NCBI GenBank assembly: GCA_026398595.1
Contig: JAPLSO010000017.1
Coordinates: forward strand, 1-39,629
Direction: 5' to 3'
Length of the DNA: 39,629 nucleotides
Origin: Spirochaetota bacterium
GTDB lineage: Bacteria > Spirochaetota > Spirochaetia > Treponematales > Rectinemataceae
How positions within the stretch are numbered: position 1 is the first letter of the stretch; each line of letters opens with the position of its first letter. The position numbers and the translations under genes were made by a program. Under the pieces are notes generated by a model that saw nothing but the letters and a program-made list of their open reading frames with translations, made no database searches and was not told the DNA's origin. Positions 24,030-33,267 of this stretch are shown here, one piece after another.

Positions 24030-25213
24030 GAAGCGCCAAACGAGGCGCAGGTTCCAGGACGGCCCCAGATGGAAAGATGAGCCTTGTCTTCACGGGTGGG
24101 GGGACGGGTGGGCATCTCTATCCGGGCCTCGCCGTCATCCAGGCCCTGAGGACTAAAGGTTTTTCAGGCCGAATCGTCTGGATCGGCTCGAGCAAGGATT
24201 TGGACCGAAAAACCGTCACGGGCGAGGGCGTCGAATATATAGCCATCCCCACGGGCAAACTCAGGCGCTCTCTGTCCTTGGAGAATTTTGCCGATCTCTT
24301 CCGCGTCATCTCTGGCTACAGGACGGCGAAGCGTCTCCTGGACGAACTTAAGCCCAGCCTCCTCTTCTCCAAAGGGGGCTATGTGAGCGTCCCTCCCTGC
24401 AGGGCCGCTGCCTTTCTCGGCATACCCTATTTCACCCATGAGTCGGACACGAGCCCTGGCCTCGCTACACGACTCAACTCGGGGAAAGCCGAACGCATTC
24501 TTGTCTCCTGGCCCGATACAGTCACTATGTTCCCCGCCCGGCTCAGGCAAAAAGTTCTCGTCGTCGGGAATCCCGTGAGGCCGGGTTTCTTTGCAGGCAA
24601 CGCCGCCAGGGGAAGGAAATTACTGGACGCGCCCGATGGTCTGCCCATCGTGAGCTTCCTCGGCGGAAGCCAGGGCTCGCGACAGGTGAATGAGATCGTC
24701 GCATCGATCCTCCCTGCCTTGGCCGGACGGGCATTCGTTTTCCACCAAACGGGAGGGGGGCTCTTCGATCCCGAGACCCATGCGCCCAGGGTGGGAAGCT
24801 ACCTCGCCATGGCCTATGTCGGCGAGGAGCTAAAAGACATCCTTGCCGCCTCGACCTTGGCCATCGGCCGTGCGGGCGCGGGGACAGTGTGGGAATGCGC
24901 GGCTGTCGGCCTTCCCATGGTCCTTATCCCCCTTGCGGGTTCTGGAACCCGGGGTGACCAGGTGGAAAACGCCAGGATGGCCGAGGCTGTCGGCGCGGCC
25001 GTCTGTCTCATCGGTGAAAAAGCCGAACCTGAGTCAGTCCTTTCGACATTACTTCGCTGGCTCGATGACGGGGAGGCTCTGGCCAGGGCGAAGAAAGCCT
25101 GCCTTTCCCTTTCGATGATAAAAACAGAAAGCGGGGGAAGGGCGCCCTCGGCCGACTGCGTCGCCGACTTCATCCTTTCGCGCCTGCGGCTAAGGCAAGG
25201 AGGTTCCTTGTGA
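24026..25213 (+). CDS. murG: UDP-N-acetylglucosamine transferase MurG
   Basis: 395 residues. MurG adds GlcNAc to lipid I to make lipid II on the cytoplasmic face of the inner membrane. Motifs are the glycine-rich VFTGGGTGGHLYPGLAV near the start, KGGYVSVP, FTHESDTSPGLATR, FLGGSQGSRQVNE, and the donor-binding IGRAGAGTVWECAAVGLPMVLIPL. The ATG at 24026 overlaps the pgi stop. An ATG at 24077, 17 codons later, begins closer to the family start, and no site is strong enough to decide. It leads a tight unit with cvpA (GTG overlapping the murG stop), holB and the two-component genes. Confidence 0.94.
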   Translation: MRSAKRGAGSRTAPDGKMSLVFTGGGTGGHLYPGLAVIQALRTKGFSGRIVWIGSSKDLDRKTVTGEGVEYIAIPTGKLRRSLSLENFADLFRVISGYRTAKRLLDELKPSLLFSKGGYVSVPPCRAAAFLGIPYFTHESDTSPGLATRLNSGKAERILVSWPDTVTMFPARLRQKVLVVGNPVRPGFFAGNAARGRKLLDAPDGLPIVSFLGGSQGSRQVNEIVASILPALAGRAFVFHQTGGGLFDPETHAPRVGSYLAMAYVGEELKDILAASTLAIGRAGAGTVWECAAVGLPMVLIPLAGSGTRGDQVENARMAEAVGAAVCLIGEKAEPESVLSTLLRWLDDGEALARAKKACLSLSMIKTESGGRAPSADCVADFILSRLRLRQGGSL

Positions 25214-25752
25214 GCGTCATGGATTGGATTTTCACGGGTGTCGTCATCCTTCTCGCTGTCCGCTGTTTCGCTAGAGGCTTCGTCCAGGAGATACTTTCCG
25301 TAGCTTCCTACGCCTTCGGGCTTCTCGCCGGACTCCTTTTCTCCAACAAGGCGATAGAGCTGGCTGACAAGCAATTCGGCTTGAGCGGCATCTCCCCCAC
25401 GATTCAGTACGTCGTCGCATTCGTTATCTGCTTCATCGCCGGCTTCCTGGTCATGAAACTTATCGAGAAGCTCATACGCGAAGGGCTCGAGGCAGCCAAC
25501 CTCGACATCTTCGATAAAGTCCTCGGCTTGGGCTTGGGTATAGCCGAGGGTCTCGTCGTCGTAAGCTTCATCCTCGTCGTCATGGAGATCCAGCCCTTCT
25601 TCGACGCCTCGAAACTCCTGTCAGAATCGCTCTTTGCCTCGACACTCCTTCCTATCGTGGGGCCGGTGATGGACAAGACCCTTGGCCCCGATTTCGGAAA
25701 GGGCAAGATCTCCTTGGGTATCCAGGGCTTCCTGAATAAAAAGAAGAAATAG
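25210..25752 (+). CDS. cvpA: CvpA-family inner-membrane protein
   Basis: 180 residues with four predicted hydrophobic segments: IFTGVVILLAVRCFARGF, VASYAFGLLAGLLF, YVVAFVICFIAGFLVM and GIAEGLVVVSFILVVM. This is the CvpA layout, and the conserved R-G-F follows helix 1. The family was named for colicin V production in E. coli and has since been linked to envelope stress and purine-operon context. The mechanism is not established. The start is a GTG at 25210 overlapping the murG stop, with AGGAGG 7 nt upstream. The Lys-rich tail is typical. Confidence 0.88.
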   Translation: MSVMDWIFTGVVILLAVRCFARGFVQEILSVASYAFGLLAGLLFSNKAIELADKQFGLSGISPTIQYVVAFVICFIAGFLVMKLIEKLIREGLEAANLDIFDKVLGLGLGIAEGLVVVSFILVVMEIQPFFDASKLLSESLFASTLLPIVGPVMDKTLGPDFGKGKISLGIQGFLNKKKK

Positions 25753-25755
25753 GCC

Positions 25756-27033
25756 ATGTTCGAAAACCTCATCGCCCAGGAAGCCGTCCGAGCCGGGCTC
25801 CAGGACGCCGTGACGGAAGGCTCGGTGCCGCCCGTCCTCCTCTTCTCGGGTCCGCCTGCATCGGGCAAGCTCACGACAGCCCTGGAACTGGCTAGGGCCC
25901 TATCCTGTACGGGATCGAGGGCTTGGAATTGTCCCTGCCCCCACTGCGTCCGGCATAGGCTCTTGACCCACGGGGATCTCCTCCTCCTCGGCAAGCGCAG
26001 CCTTCCCGAAGAGATCAGCGTCGCCAGGGATTTCCTCGCGCGAAGCCCGGGCCAGACTTCGGCCTATTTCTTCCTGCGTTCAGCCCGGAAACTCCTCGCC
26101 CGCTTCAGCCCCGTCCTTTGGGCAGGGGAAGAGACCAAGCTCGGCAAGGCTGTCCCCCTCATCCAATCCATCGAGGAGAGTCTGGATCTCATACAGCCGG
26201 ATAAGCTGGGCCCTTCCCTTTCCGATTCGGAAGCCAAGGCGGCCGATTCCGTCCTCTCAGACTGCAGGGCTCTCGAGGCCCTCTGCCCCGAACAACCCGG
26301 CGTCTTCATGATACGGAACATGGAGGTATGGGCCCAACTCGCGCCCACGAGCGCTCGCAAGACCGTGATCATCGAGAACGCCGACCTGATGCAGGACTCC
26401 TCGCGAAACGCCATGCTCAAGATTCTCGAGGAGCCCCCCGAAACTGTGCGCTTCGTTCTCCTCACCCCAAGGCGAGCGTCGATGATGGCCACCATTCTTT
26501 CGCGGTCCAGGATCTATAATTTTATTCCGAGGGACGAGACAACCTCACGCCTCGTGGCTTCGAGGGTCTTCAAATCCCAGGAAGCCGTATCAAGCCTCCA
26601 GGCCTTTTTCGAGTCGCGAATGCCCTTCCCTCCACTGGAGGCGAAGCAGGCCGCTCGCGGCTTCATTGGCTGCCTCCTCGCCTCGCGCGTCGAAGGAGGC
26701 TCATCGCTTGGCCCCTTAGCCTCGAGCCTCGCCCGGGAGGCCGCGGCGTCGGAAGCCAAGCCGCGCCAGGTCCTCGATGCAATCATCGCGACGACAGGCG
26801 GCTTCGGCGCAAAGGATAAATCCATGACCGGTTCCTTCCTTCGTTTTATCAAGGCGATGCTCTCGGTTTTCTCCGAACTTCTTTCCGAATCCTCGGGCAA
26901 TCCAGCCATTCTCGCCAAGGTCGAGGAATGGTCGCGCCTTGCCCGTGAGGCCGCCATCCAGTACTCCAGCCTGAACCGGAACCCAGAACTTCTCGCCGAG
27001 GTCCTCGCTGACTCTTTCGGAGTCGCGTCATGA
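25756..27033 (+). CDS. holB: DNA polymerase III delta-prime-like clamp-loader subunit
   Basis: 425 residues with an AAA+ clamp-loader N-terminus: P-loop FSGPPASGKLTTALELARAL, a zinc-binding-like CPCPHC, and then a long variable insert. The strongly conserved ENADLMQDSSRNAMLKILEEPP follows, with sensor-1-like TPRRASMMATILSRSR. The delta-prime subunit helps open the beta clamp in replication. Compared with DnaX, the protein lacks the tau-specific C-terminus, and its context (murG-cvpA-holB-kinase) agrees with the Treponema arrangement as I recall it. The stop overlaps the kinase ATG (ATGA). Confidence 0.82.
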   Translation: MFENLIAQEAVRAGLQDAVTEGSVPPVLLFSGPPASGKLTTALELARALSCTGSRAWNCPCPHCVRHRLLTHGDLLLLGKRSLPEEISVARDFLARSPGQTSAYFFLRSARKLLARFSPVLWAGEETKLGKAVPLIQSIEESLDLIQPDKLGPSLSDSEAKAADSVLSDCRALEALCPEQPGVFMIRNMEVWAQLAPTSARKTVIIENADLMQDSSRNAMLKILEEPPETVRFVLLTPRRASMMATILSRSRIYNFIPRDETTSRLVASRVFKSQEAVSSLQAFFESRMPFPPLEAKQAARGFIGCLLASRVEGGSSLGPLASSLAREAAASEAKPRQVLDAIIATTGGFGAKDKSMTGSFLRFIKAMLSVFSELLSESSGNPAILAKVEEWSRLAREAAIQYSSLNRNPELLAEVLADSFGVAS

Positions 27034-28223
27034 AATCATCCTTCCTCGAAAAAGCCCTGTCGAGATCGGAAAAATTAACCAAGGAGCAGATACGAATCCT
27101 TCTCGGCGAAGTCGTCGACGCCAACGATAAGCTCGAGGCGGCCCTCCAGTCGATGTACGACGGCATCGTCGTCTGCGACCTCTACCATGAACCCTTGTTC
27201 ATGAACAAGTCGGCCGAGAGGATCCTGAGGATTCAAGGGACCTGGGAGGGCGCGCCTCTGTGGATGAGCCTCGCCGACGAGGAACTCAAGGATTTCTTCT
27301 ACAAGTCCCTCACATCTGAGGAGACGATCATGGGGAAGGAATTCGCCCTCCAGAGTTCAGGAGGGACGCGAATCGTCGCCATCAGTCTTTCGGTGCTGAT
27401 CTCGGACAAGGGCATTTCAGGCACCTTGATCCATATAGAAGACATCACCGAAAAACGCAAGAGAGAAACCCAGTTAAGGAGGGCCGAAAGCCTGGCCGCC
27501 CTCACGACGCTGGCGGCCGGCGTGGCCCACGAGATCAACAATCCCCTAGGTTCCATCTCGATACGGATTCAGCTCCTTGAAAAGCTCATCAAGGCCGAAT
27601 CCAGAAATGCTCCCGCGATGCTCAAGCATCTGGGCGTTGTCAACGAGGAGATCGACCGTCTAAAGCACATCGTCGTGGATTTCCTCTTCGCGGTGCGGCC
27701 GATGGATATCCAGCTTCTCTCGGAGAATCCGGCCGAAGTGATGGAGGAGATCGCCGAACTCGTCCAGCCCGAGGTGGAAAAGCAGGGTATAGCCCTGCGG
27801 CTGGAGCTGGGCAAGAACCTGCCTCAACTTCTCATGGACAAGCGCCACATCAAGCAGGCCCTCATCAATCTCATCCAGAACGCCCTGGCGGCGATGACGG
27901 AGGGCGGAATCCTCGGGCTCAAGGCTGAGTACCGCGACGACGAGGTCCAGATCTCTGTCTCGGACACGGGCACGGGAATCCCCGAGGAACTCCTCACCAA
28001 GATCTTCGAGCCGTATTTCACGACCAAGAAAAGCGGTACGGGGCTGGGGCTCACCATCACCTTCAAGATCATCAAGGAACACTCAGGCGATATAAGCCTC
28101 GAATCCAAGGAAGGCAGGGGTTCCACATTCACCATCCACCTCCCCGTCCCCCAGGCAGAGAAGAAATCCCTCCCGCGCTGGCAGGACTCGGCGACGGACG
28201 CCGGTTCCCATAAGGAAGTATAG
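27030..28223 (+). CDS. Cytosolic PAS-containing histidine kinase (NtrB/AtoS type)
   Basis: 397 residues with no membrane segment. A PAS domain spans about 40-140 (LEAALQSMYDGIVVCD to LIHIEDITEKRKRE). The dimerisation/phosphorylation helix contains GVAHEINNPLGSISIR with the phospho-accepting His at 167. The HATPase domain shows the N box (QALINLIQNALAAM), the G1 box (VSDTGTGIPEE) and the G2 box (SGTGLGLTI). It would phosphorylate the adjacent NtrC-type regulator. The signal is unknown but is sensed in the cytoplasm. It is translationally coupled to holB. The order resembles atoS-atoC of T. pallidum as I recall it. Confidence 0.93.
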   Translation: MKSSFLEKALSRSEKLTKEQIRILLGEVVDANDKLEAALQSMYDGIVVCDLYHEPLFMNKSAERILRIQGTWEGAPLWMSLADEELKDFFYKSLTSEETIMGKEFALQSSGGTRIVAISLSVLISDKGISGTLIHIEDITEKRKRETQLRRAESLAALTTLAAGVAHEINNPLGSISIRIQLLEKLIKAESRNAPAMLKHLGVVNEEIDRLKHIVVDFLFAVRPMDIQLLSENPAEVMEEIAELVQPEVEKQGIALRLELGKNLPQLLMDKRHIKQALINLIQNALAAMTEGGILGLKAEYRDDEVQISVSDTGTGIPEELLTKIFEPYFTTKKSGTGLGLTITFKIIKEHSGDISLESKEGRGSTFTIHLPVPQAEKKSLPRWQDSATDAGSHKEV

Positions 28224-29603
28224 ATGAAGTCTACCCTCCTCATCGTCGACGACGAAAAGAATATCCGCGACGGCCTGGCCGAAGCCTTCGGCATGGAAGG
28301 CTACGAAGCCCTGACGGCCCAGGACGGCCAGGAGGCCATTAAGCTCCTGGACGAGCGCTACATCGACCTCGTCATCACCGACCTCAAGATGCCTAAGGTA
28401 TCGGGCATGGAACTCCTCCAGTACATCGAGGAGCGCTGGCAGAATATCCCTGTCATCATCATCACCGCCCACGGCGATATAACCGAGGCGGTTTCGGCGA
28501 TGCAGTATGGGGCCCTCGAGTTCATCACCAAGCCCCTCGACCTCGAGCACCTCGTCAAATTGACCAAAAATGCCCTCGAGATCCGAGAACTGTCGATCAC
28601 GAACCAGGAACTCAGGGAAGAAGTAGCGGCCCAGCAGCGGATCAGCTCGATCATCGGCAAGAGCCCAGCAATGCGGAAGATCTTCGATCTGGTCCGGAAA
28701 GTGGCCCCGACGAAGGCCTCCGTCCTTATAACGGGGGAATCGGGAGTGGGCAAGGAGCTTATAGCCGATGCCATTCACAACCTATCGCCCCGCAGAGACA
28801 AACCCCTCATCAAGGTCCATTGCGCCGCCCTCGCCGAGAGTCTCCTCGAAAGCGAACTCTTCGGCCACGAGAAGGGGGCGTTTACCGGCGCCCAGGCTAG
28901 AAAGCGGGGGCGCTTCGAGATGGCCGACACGGGCACCCTCTTTCTCGACGAGATTGGGGAGATCAACCAGAATGTTCAAATAGAGATCCTGCGGGTTCTC
29001 CAGGATAAGAAATTCGAGCGCGTAGGCGGGGAAACGACGATAGAGGTGGACACCCGTTTCATTGCCGCGACCAATAGGGACCTGAAAGCGGAGATCGCCG
29101 AAGGCAGATTCCGCGAGGACCTCTACTATAGGCTCAACGTCGTCAACATCCACGTTCCTCCCTTGCGGGACAGACGCGAGGATATTCCCCTCCTTATGGC
29201 TACGTTTCTTCATGAGTTTTCACAGGAGAACGGCAAGGACCTGGAGGGCTTCGAGCCCAGGGCCAGACAGGCTCTCTATGCTTATGACTGGCCGGGAAAT
29301 GTGCGGGAACTGCGCAACTGCATCGAGAGTTCCGTCGTCATGTCCTCTGGACGCTTCATCACCGCGGATGACCTGCCTCCCGGACCGCGGTCGACGCAGG
29401 AAAAGCGCGAGATGCACATTCCTGCCCTCTCCTCGCTTGAAGAGGCCGAGAAGATCATCATCATGGAGACTTTGGCCGCACTGGGCGGGAACAAGACAAA
29501 AACCGCCGAAGTGCTGAAGATCGGACGCAAGACGCTGTATCAGAAAATAGAACAGTACGGCATAGACGCCATGGAAAAGCAGGACCAGACGGCGAACGCT
29601 TAA
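28224..29603 (+). CDS. NtrC-family sigma-54-dependent response regulator
   Basis: 459 residues in three domains. The receiver (1-120) has acceptor Asp 53 in [10 protein letters not shown]. The AAA+ domain has Walker A GESGVGKE near 172, the GAFTGA loop at 218-223 that contacts sigma-54, and LFLDEIGEI. The C-terminal Fis-type helix-turn-helix is [22 protein letters not shown]. It activates sigma-54 promoters after phosphorylation by the upstream kinase. An intact GAFTGA loop implies rpoN elsewhere in the genome. Target genes cannot be inferred here, and I saw no clear TGGCAC-N5-TTGCW box in the window. Its stop overlaps the stop of the converging fliA remnant by two bases. Confidence 0.95.
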   Translation: MKSTLLIVDDEKNIRDGLAEAFGMEGYEALTAQDGQEAIKLLDERYIDLVITDLKMPKVSGMELLQYIEERWQNIPVIIITAHGDITEAVSAMQYGALEFITKPLDLEHLVKLTKNALEIRELSITNQELREEVAAQQRISSIIGKSPAMRKIFDLVRKVAPTKASVLITGESGVGKELIADAIHNLSPRRDKPLIKVHCAALAESLLESELFGHEKGAFTGAQARKRGRFEMADTGTLFLDEIGEINQNVQIEILRVLQDKKFERVGGETTIEVDTRFIAATNRDLKAEIAEGRFREDLYYRLNVVNIHVPPLRDRREDIPLLMATFLHEFSQENGKDLEGFEPRARQALYAYDWPGNVRELRNCIESSVVMSSGRFITADDLPPGPRSTQEKREMHIPALSSLEEAEKIIIMETLAALGGNKTKTAEVLKIGRKTLYQKIEQYGIDAMEKQDQTANA

Positions 29604-30389
29604 AAAATACCCTTCCTCTGCGATGTCAGCTTGGCCTTGAGGCGGATGACGGCCTTGGTGTGGAGCTGGCTTATCCTCGACTCGGTGACATCGAGAATCT
29701 GCCCTATCTCCCGCAGGGTCAGGTTCTCGTAATAGTAGAGCACGAGAACCTTCTTTTCCTTTTCGGGCAGCTCGTTTATCGCCTTCTTGATAACCCTTCT
29801 TATCTCCTCTTTTTCGATGGAGGAGTCGGGGTTGAGGCTGCGGGGGGACTCGATGCTCTCACCAATGCAGAGTCGTTCGGTGTCAGAGCCCGGGCTCCAG
29901 ATGTCGTTCAATGACAAGATGACGGTGCTGGATATCTTGCCCATGAGATGAGAGAATTCCTCCTCATCGAGGCCCATCGAAGTGGCTATTTCGGAATCGG
30001 TCCAGCATCATGACGGCCTGCTCGATCTCCTTGGCCTTCTGCCTGACCGAGCGGGGGACCCAATCCATCTCACGGAGGTGGTCGTACATGGCGCCACGGA
30101 TACGGGTGACGGCATAGGTCTTGAACTTGACGTGTTTTTCAGGGTCGTACTTCTCGATGGCGTCGAAGAGGCCGAAAACCCCGTAGCCGACGAGATCGTC
30201 GTATTCGACGGAGGAGGGGAGATTGGCCGCCACCTTCCCCGCGACGTATTTAACTAAAGGGGCATACTGTTTTACGAGACTGTCCCTGAGACCCAGCTCA
30301 CGAGTCTCCTTGTATTTGGCCCAGAGGCTTCCCTCCCTCTCGGCGGCGGCATCGACCGATTCTACTGTGCAAACTTCATGCTGGTCCAT
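29600..30389 (-). pseudogene. fliA: Sigma-28 (FliA/WhiG family) RNA polymerase sigma factor, frameshifted
   Basis: The minus-strand frame from the ATG at 30389 (GGGAGGG ribosome site) encodes regions 1.2-2: LVKQYAPLVKYVAGKVAANL, VEYDDLVGYGVFGLFDAIEKY and VKFKTYAVTRIRGAMYDHLRE. It fails after EQAVMML near 30002. Another frame resumes directly with T-D-S-E-I-A-T-S-M-G-L and encodes region 3 and region 4 with ELPEKEKKVLVLYYYENLTLREIGQILDVTESRISQLH. Homologues have about eight residues (E-x-R-x-G-R type) between MML and TDSEIA. The junction leaves one stray base, so the loss is about 23 nt rather than a single-base error. Sigma-28 drives late flagellar genes. The gene follows hslU by 16 nt. It is probably non-functional unless the consensus is wrong. 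Confidence 0.85.
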
Positions 30390-30405
30390 TTCGTCCGACC
30401 CTCCC

Positions 30406-31773
30406 CTAGAGTATGTACTTGCTCAGGTCCTGCCTCTCGGTAAAATCCTTGAACCTGGAATTCACGAAGGCTTCATCTATCTTGACCGTGGTCCCCGCCA
30501 TGACATCGGCCTCGAAGGAGATTTCCTCCAGGAGGCGCTCGAGGACGGTATGGAGCCGCCGCGCACCGATGTTCTCTGTTTGGGAATTAGCCGCCTCGGC
30601 TATAGCGGCGATGCGGGCGATGGCCCCCGAGTCGAACTCGAGCGTGACGGACTCGGTGGCGAGAAGCTGCATGTACTGCGTGACGAGGGCGTTCTTGGGC
30701 TCGATGAGGATCCGCTCGAAATCCCTGCCCGTGAGGGCGTCAAGCTCGACACGGATGGGGAATCTGCCCTGCAGTTCGGGGATCAGATCCTGGGGCTTCG
30801 AAACCGTGAAGGCCCCCGCCGCGATAAAGAGGACATGGGTCGTGTCCACGGGTCCCCACTTGGTGTTGACGGTCGAACCTTCAACGATCGGCAGAAGGTC
30901 GCGCTGGACCCCCTCCCTGGACACATCGATGCCCGAGGCTCCCCTGCCCTCCCTGTTCGCTATCTTGTCCAGCTCATCGATGAAGACGATGCCCGATTCC
31001 TCCACCCTCCGCCGGGCTTCCTGGGCGATTTTGTCGGGATCGACCAGCTTCTCCAGTTCCTCGTTCTTGAGTAGGGGAAGGGCCTCCGAAACCAGGACGG
31101 TCTTCTTCTTCCGCTTTGCACCGAACATGTTGGTGATGCCCCCGAGGGCAGCCCCCATGTCCTCCATCTGGGTGCCGGCGAAGAGTTCGAGGGTGGGCCC
31201 GGAAGAGGTCACCGACACCTCAACGTCGCGGGAATCGAGCTTGCCCTCCCTTAAGAGCCTGCGGAACTTCTCCCGGGTCTCGCTCGCCGGGGCCGGGGAT
31301 ACGATGGTCGCCTGGCTCGAGCCTAGAGGCTCCACCGAGGCGTTGAGCCCGGGAAGGAGAAGGTCGAGGAGTCTTTCCTCGGCCTTCCGCGCTGCCTCGA
31401 CCTCGACACCGGCCTGCATCTCTTCCTTGACCATGGCGACACCCGCGGCCATGAGATCGCGCACCATGGACTCGACATCCCTTCCGACATAGCCGACCTC
31501 GGTGTACTTGGTCGCCTCGACCTTGACGAAGGGAGCGCCGCAGAGCTTGGCCAGCCGCCGCGCTATTTCGGTTTTACCCACCCCCGTGGGACCGATCATA
31601 AGAATATTCTTGGGAGCGATCTCCGCCCTCTCTTCCTCGGAGAGGCGCTGCCTGCGCATCCTGTTGCGCAAGGCGACGGCCACGGCTTTCTTCGCCGCCT
31701 GCTGGCCGATGATATACTTGTCGAGTCCTTCGACAATTTTCCTCGGCGTCAGCTTGACGAAATCGTCGGTCAT
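30406..31773 (-). CDS. hslU: ATP-dependent unfoldase HslU (ClpY) of the HslUV protease
   Basis: 455 residues. The N-terminus reads [23 protein letters not shown]. Walker A is GPTGVGKT at 61-68, followed by [18 protein letters not shown] with the conserved pore loop. The intermediate I-domain lies around 110-240. Walker B is [11 protein letters not shown] and the arginine-rich GARRLHT is present. The C-terminal tail LSKYIL is the segment that inserts into HslV and switches it on. The hexameric ring unfolds proteins and feeds them to HslV. Its ATG overlaps the hslV stop (ATGA), so the pair is coupled. Confidence 0.97.
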   Translation of the reverse strand: MTDDFVKLTPRKIVEGLDKYIIGQQAAKKAVAVALRNRMRRQRLSEEERAEIAPKNILMIGPTGVGKTEIARRLAKLCGAPFVKVEATKYTEVGYVGRDVESMVRDLMAAGVAMVKEEMQAGVEVEAARKAEERLLDLLLPGLNASVEPLGSSQATIVSPAPASETREKFRRLLREGKLDSRDVEVSVTSSGPTLELFAGTQMEDMGAALGGITNMFGAKRKKKTVLVSEALPLLKNEELEKLVDPDKIAQEARRRVEESGIVFIDELDKIANREGRGASGIDVSREGVQRDLLPIVEGSTVNTKWGPVDTTHVLFIAAGAFTVSKPQDLIPELQGRFPIRVELDALTGRDFERILIEPKNALVTQYMQLLATESVTLEFDSGAIARIAAIAEAANSQTENIGARRLHTVLERLLEEISFEADVMAGTTVKIDEAFVNSRFKDFTERQDLSKYIL

Positions 31774-32357
31774 GAGATCTCCTCCACAATGATTTTATCA
31801 TTGGTGTAGATGCAGATGCCCGCCGCTATCTCGAGGCTCTTGCGCGCGATATCGGCCGCGCCGAGGAAATCGGCGGGATACGCTTCCGGGGCCTTAGCCC
31901 TCATGCTCTTGGCCGCCTCGAGGTAAGCCATGGCCGCGGCGAAGGCGTAGGGGCCACCCGAGCCTATAGCGACGGCATCCTCGGCCGGATCCACGACATC
32001 GCCCGTCCCCGAAAGGAGGAGGGATTTATGGACATCGGCGACGAGGAGCATGGCTTCAAGCCTTCGCAGGACCTTGTCTGTCCTCCAGTCCTTGGCGAGC
32101 TCGACGGCGGCTCGGGTGAGGTCGCCCCCGTATTCCTGGATTTTTACTTCGAAATGCTCGAAGAGGGTGAAGGCATCGGCCGTCGCCCCGGCAAAACCAC
32201 AGAGGACCTTACCGCCGTAGATCGATCTGACCTTGCGGGCGTTGCTCTTCATGACCGTGTTGCCCATGGTGACCTGTCCGTCGCCGGCCATAGCCACACG
32301 GCCATCTTTTCTTACGACCAATACTGTCGTCGATCGGATTCTTGTTTCCTCATCCAT
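31770..32357 (-). CDS. hslV: Proteasome-like peptidase subunit HslV (ClpQ)
   Basis: 195 residues from the ATG at 32357, chosen because GGTGAGG lies 5 nt upstream; an upstream in-frame start would overlap xerC. The precursor reads [17 protein letters not shown]. The first of the two threonines in RSTTVL is the expected N-terminal nucleophile after cleavage. Then come the Lys-containing [23 protein letters not shown] and the cation-site stretch [11 protein letters not shown]. Twelve subunits form the chamber of the HslUV protease. The gene follows xerC by 7 nt. Confidence 0.96.
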   Translation of the reverse strand: MDEETRIRSTTVLVVRKDGRVAMAGDGQVTMGNTVMKSNARKVRSIYGGKVLCGFAGATADAFTLFEHFEVKIQEYGGDLTRAAVELAKDWRTDKVLRRLEAMLLVADVHKSLLLSGTGDVVDPAEDAVAIGSGGPYAFAAAMAYLEAAKSMRAKAPEAYPADFLGAADIARKSLEIAAGICIYTNDKIIVEEIS

Positions 32358-32364
32358 AAAAACC

Positions 32365-33261
32365 TCACCTTCCCTTAGCCCCATGCGGATGGGCCAGTTC
32401 GTACACCGATCTCAGGCGTTCCATGTCCACGTGGGTATATACCTGGGTCGTTGAAATGCTCGAATGACCAAGCATCTCCTGAACCACTCGAATGTCGGCG
32501 CCGTTGGCGACGAGCTGGGTGGCGAAACTATGCCTGAACGCGTGGGGCGACAGGCTCTTCTTCAGATTGGAGGCGAGTCTCCGTTTGTCTACGATCTTTT
32601 CCATGCCCCTGACGCCTAGAGGACCGCCTTCGGCGTTGATAAAGAGTCTGCTCTGGTCCTTCTTCCCCTTCCTTCCGAGGAGCATGGATCGCAGAGGTAG
32701 ATAGTTGGCCAGGGCGGTAAGGGCTTTCTTTCCAAGGAAGACGACGCGCTCCTTCGAGCCCTTACCTAAAACCCTCGCCAGCCCGCGCCCGAAATCGATC
32801 CTTTCGAGGCTCAGGCCTGTCAGCTCGGAGGCCCTGGAGCCGGTTGAATAGAGAACTTCGAAGATGGCTCTGTCTCGGGTTTCGGCGAAGCCAGAACCAT
32901 CGATGGAGTCGATGAGGGCGCCCATCTCCTCGTCGAAGAGGAACTTGGGCAGGGGCCTGCTAGAAGAGAGATTTTCCACCTCGCTGCCCGGATTGACCTT
33001 GAGGCCTCCGAACCGCATTCTGTAGCGGTAATAGCCCCGTATCGTAGAAAGGGCTCTGTTGACGCTTGAGGAAGCCTTTCCCTCCATCACAAGGGAGCCT
33101 GCATAGGATCTGATGTCTCTGGCTTCGACCGTGTCGACATCCTTTTTTGCGAGAAAGGCCTCGTAGCGTTCAAGGTCGTCCGTATAGACCCTCAGGGTCC
33201 GCTCCGAGAGGCCGCGGACTGATTCGAGGTAGGCCAGATACCCTTCAATCCTTCCGTCCAT
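32365..33261 (-). CDS. xerC: Tyrosine recombinase XerC
   Basis: 298 residues with the N-terminal SAM-like core-binding domain ([20 protein letters not shown]). The catalytic domain has R143 in [12 protein letters not shown], Lys in the GKGSK hairpin, H240 and R243 in [12 protein letters not shown]266 in [10 protein letters not shown] and nucleophile Y275 in VYTHVD. With XerD it resolves chromosome dimers at dif during division. All six catalytic positions are present. The assignment of C versus D between the two copies rests on position in the Treponema gene order and is less certain than the family. Confidence 0.9.
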   Translation of the reverse strand: MDGRIEGYLAYLESVRGLSERTLRVYTDDLERYEAFLAKKDVDTVEARDIRSYAGSLVMEGKASSSVNRALSTIRGYYRYRMRFGGLKVNPGSEVENLSSSRPLPKFLFDEEMGALIDSIDGSGFAETRDRAIFEVLYSTGSRASELTGLSLERIDFGRGLARVLGKGSKERVVFLGKKALTALANYLPLRSMLLGRKGKKDQSRLFINAEGGPLGVRGMEKIVDKRRLASNLKKSLSPHAFRHSFATQLVANGADIRVVQEMLGHSSISTTQVYTHVDMERLRSVYELAHPHGAKGR

Positions 33262-33267
33262 GGACTT

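Noticed and set aside
29985-30020. Programmed frameshifting in the sigma-28 gene
   Set aside because: There is no slippery heptamer, and residues are missing as well as the frame being changed, which fits a deletion better.
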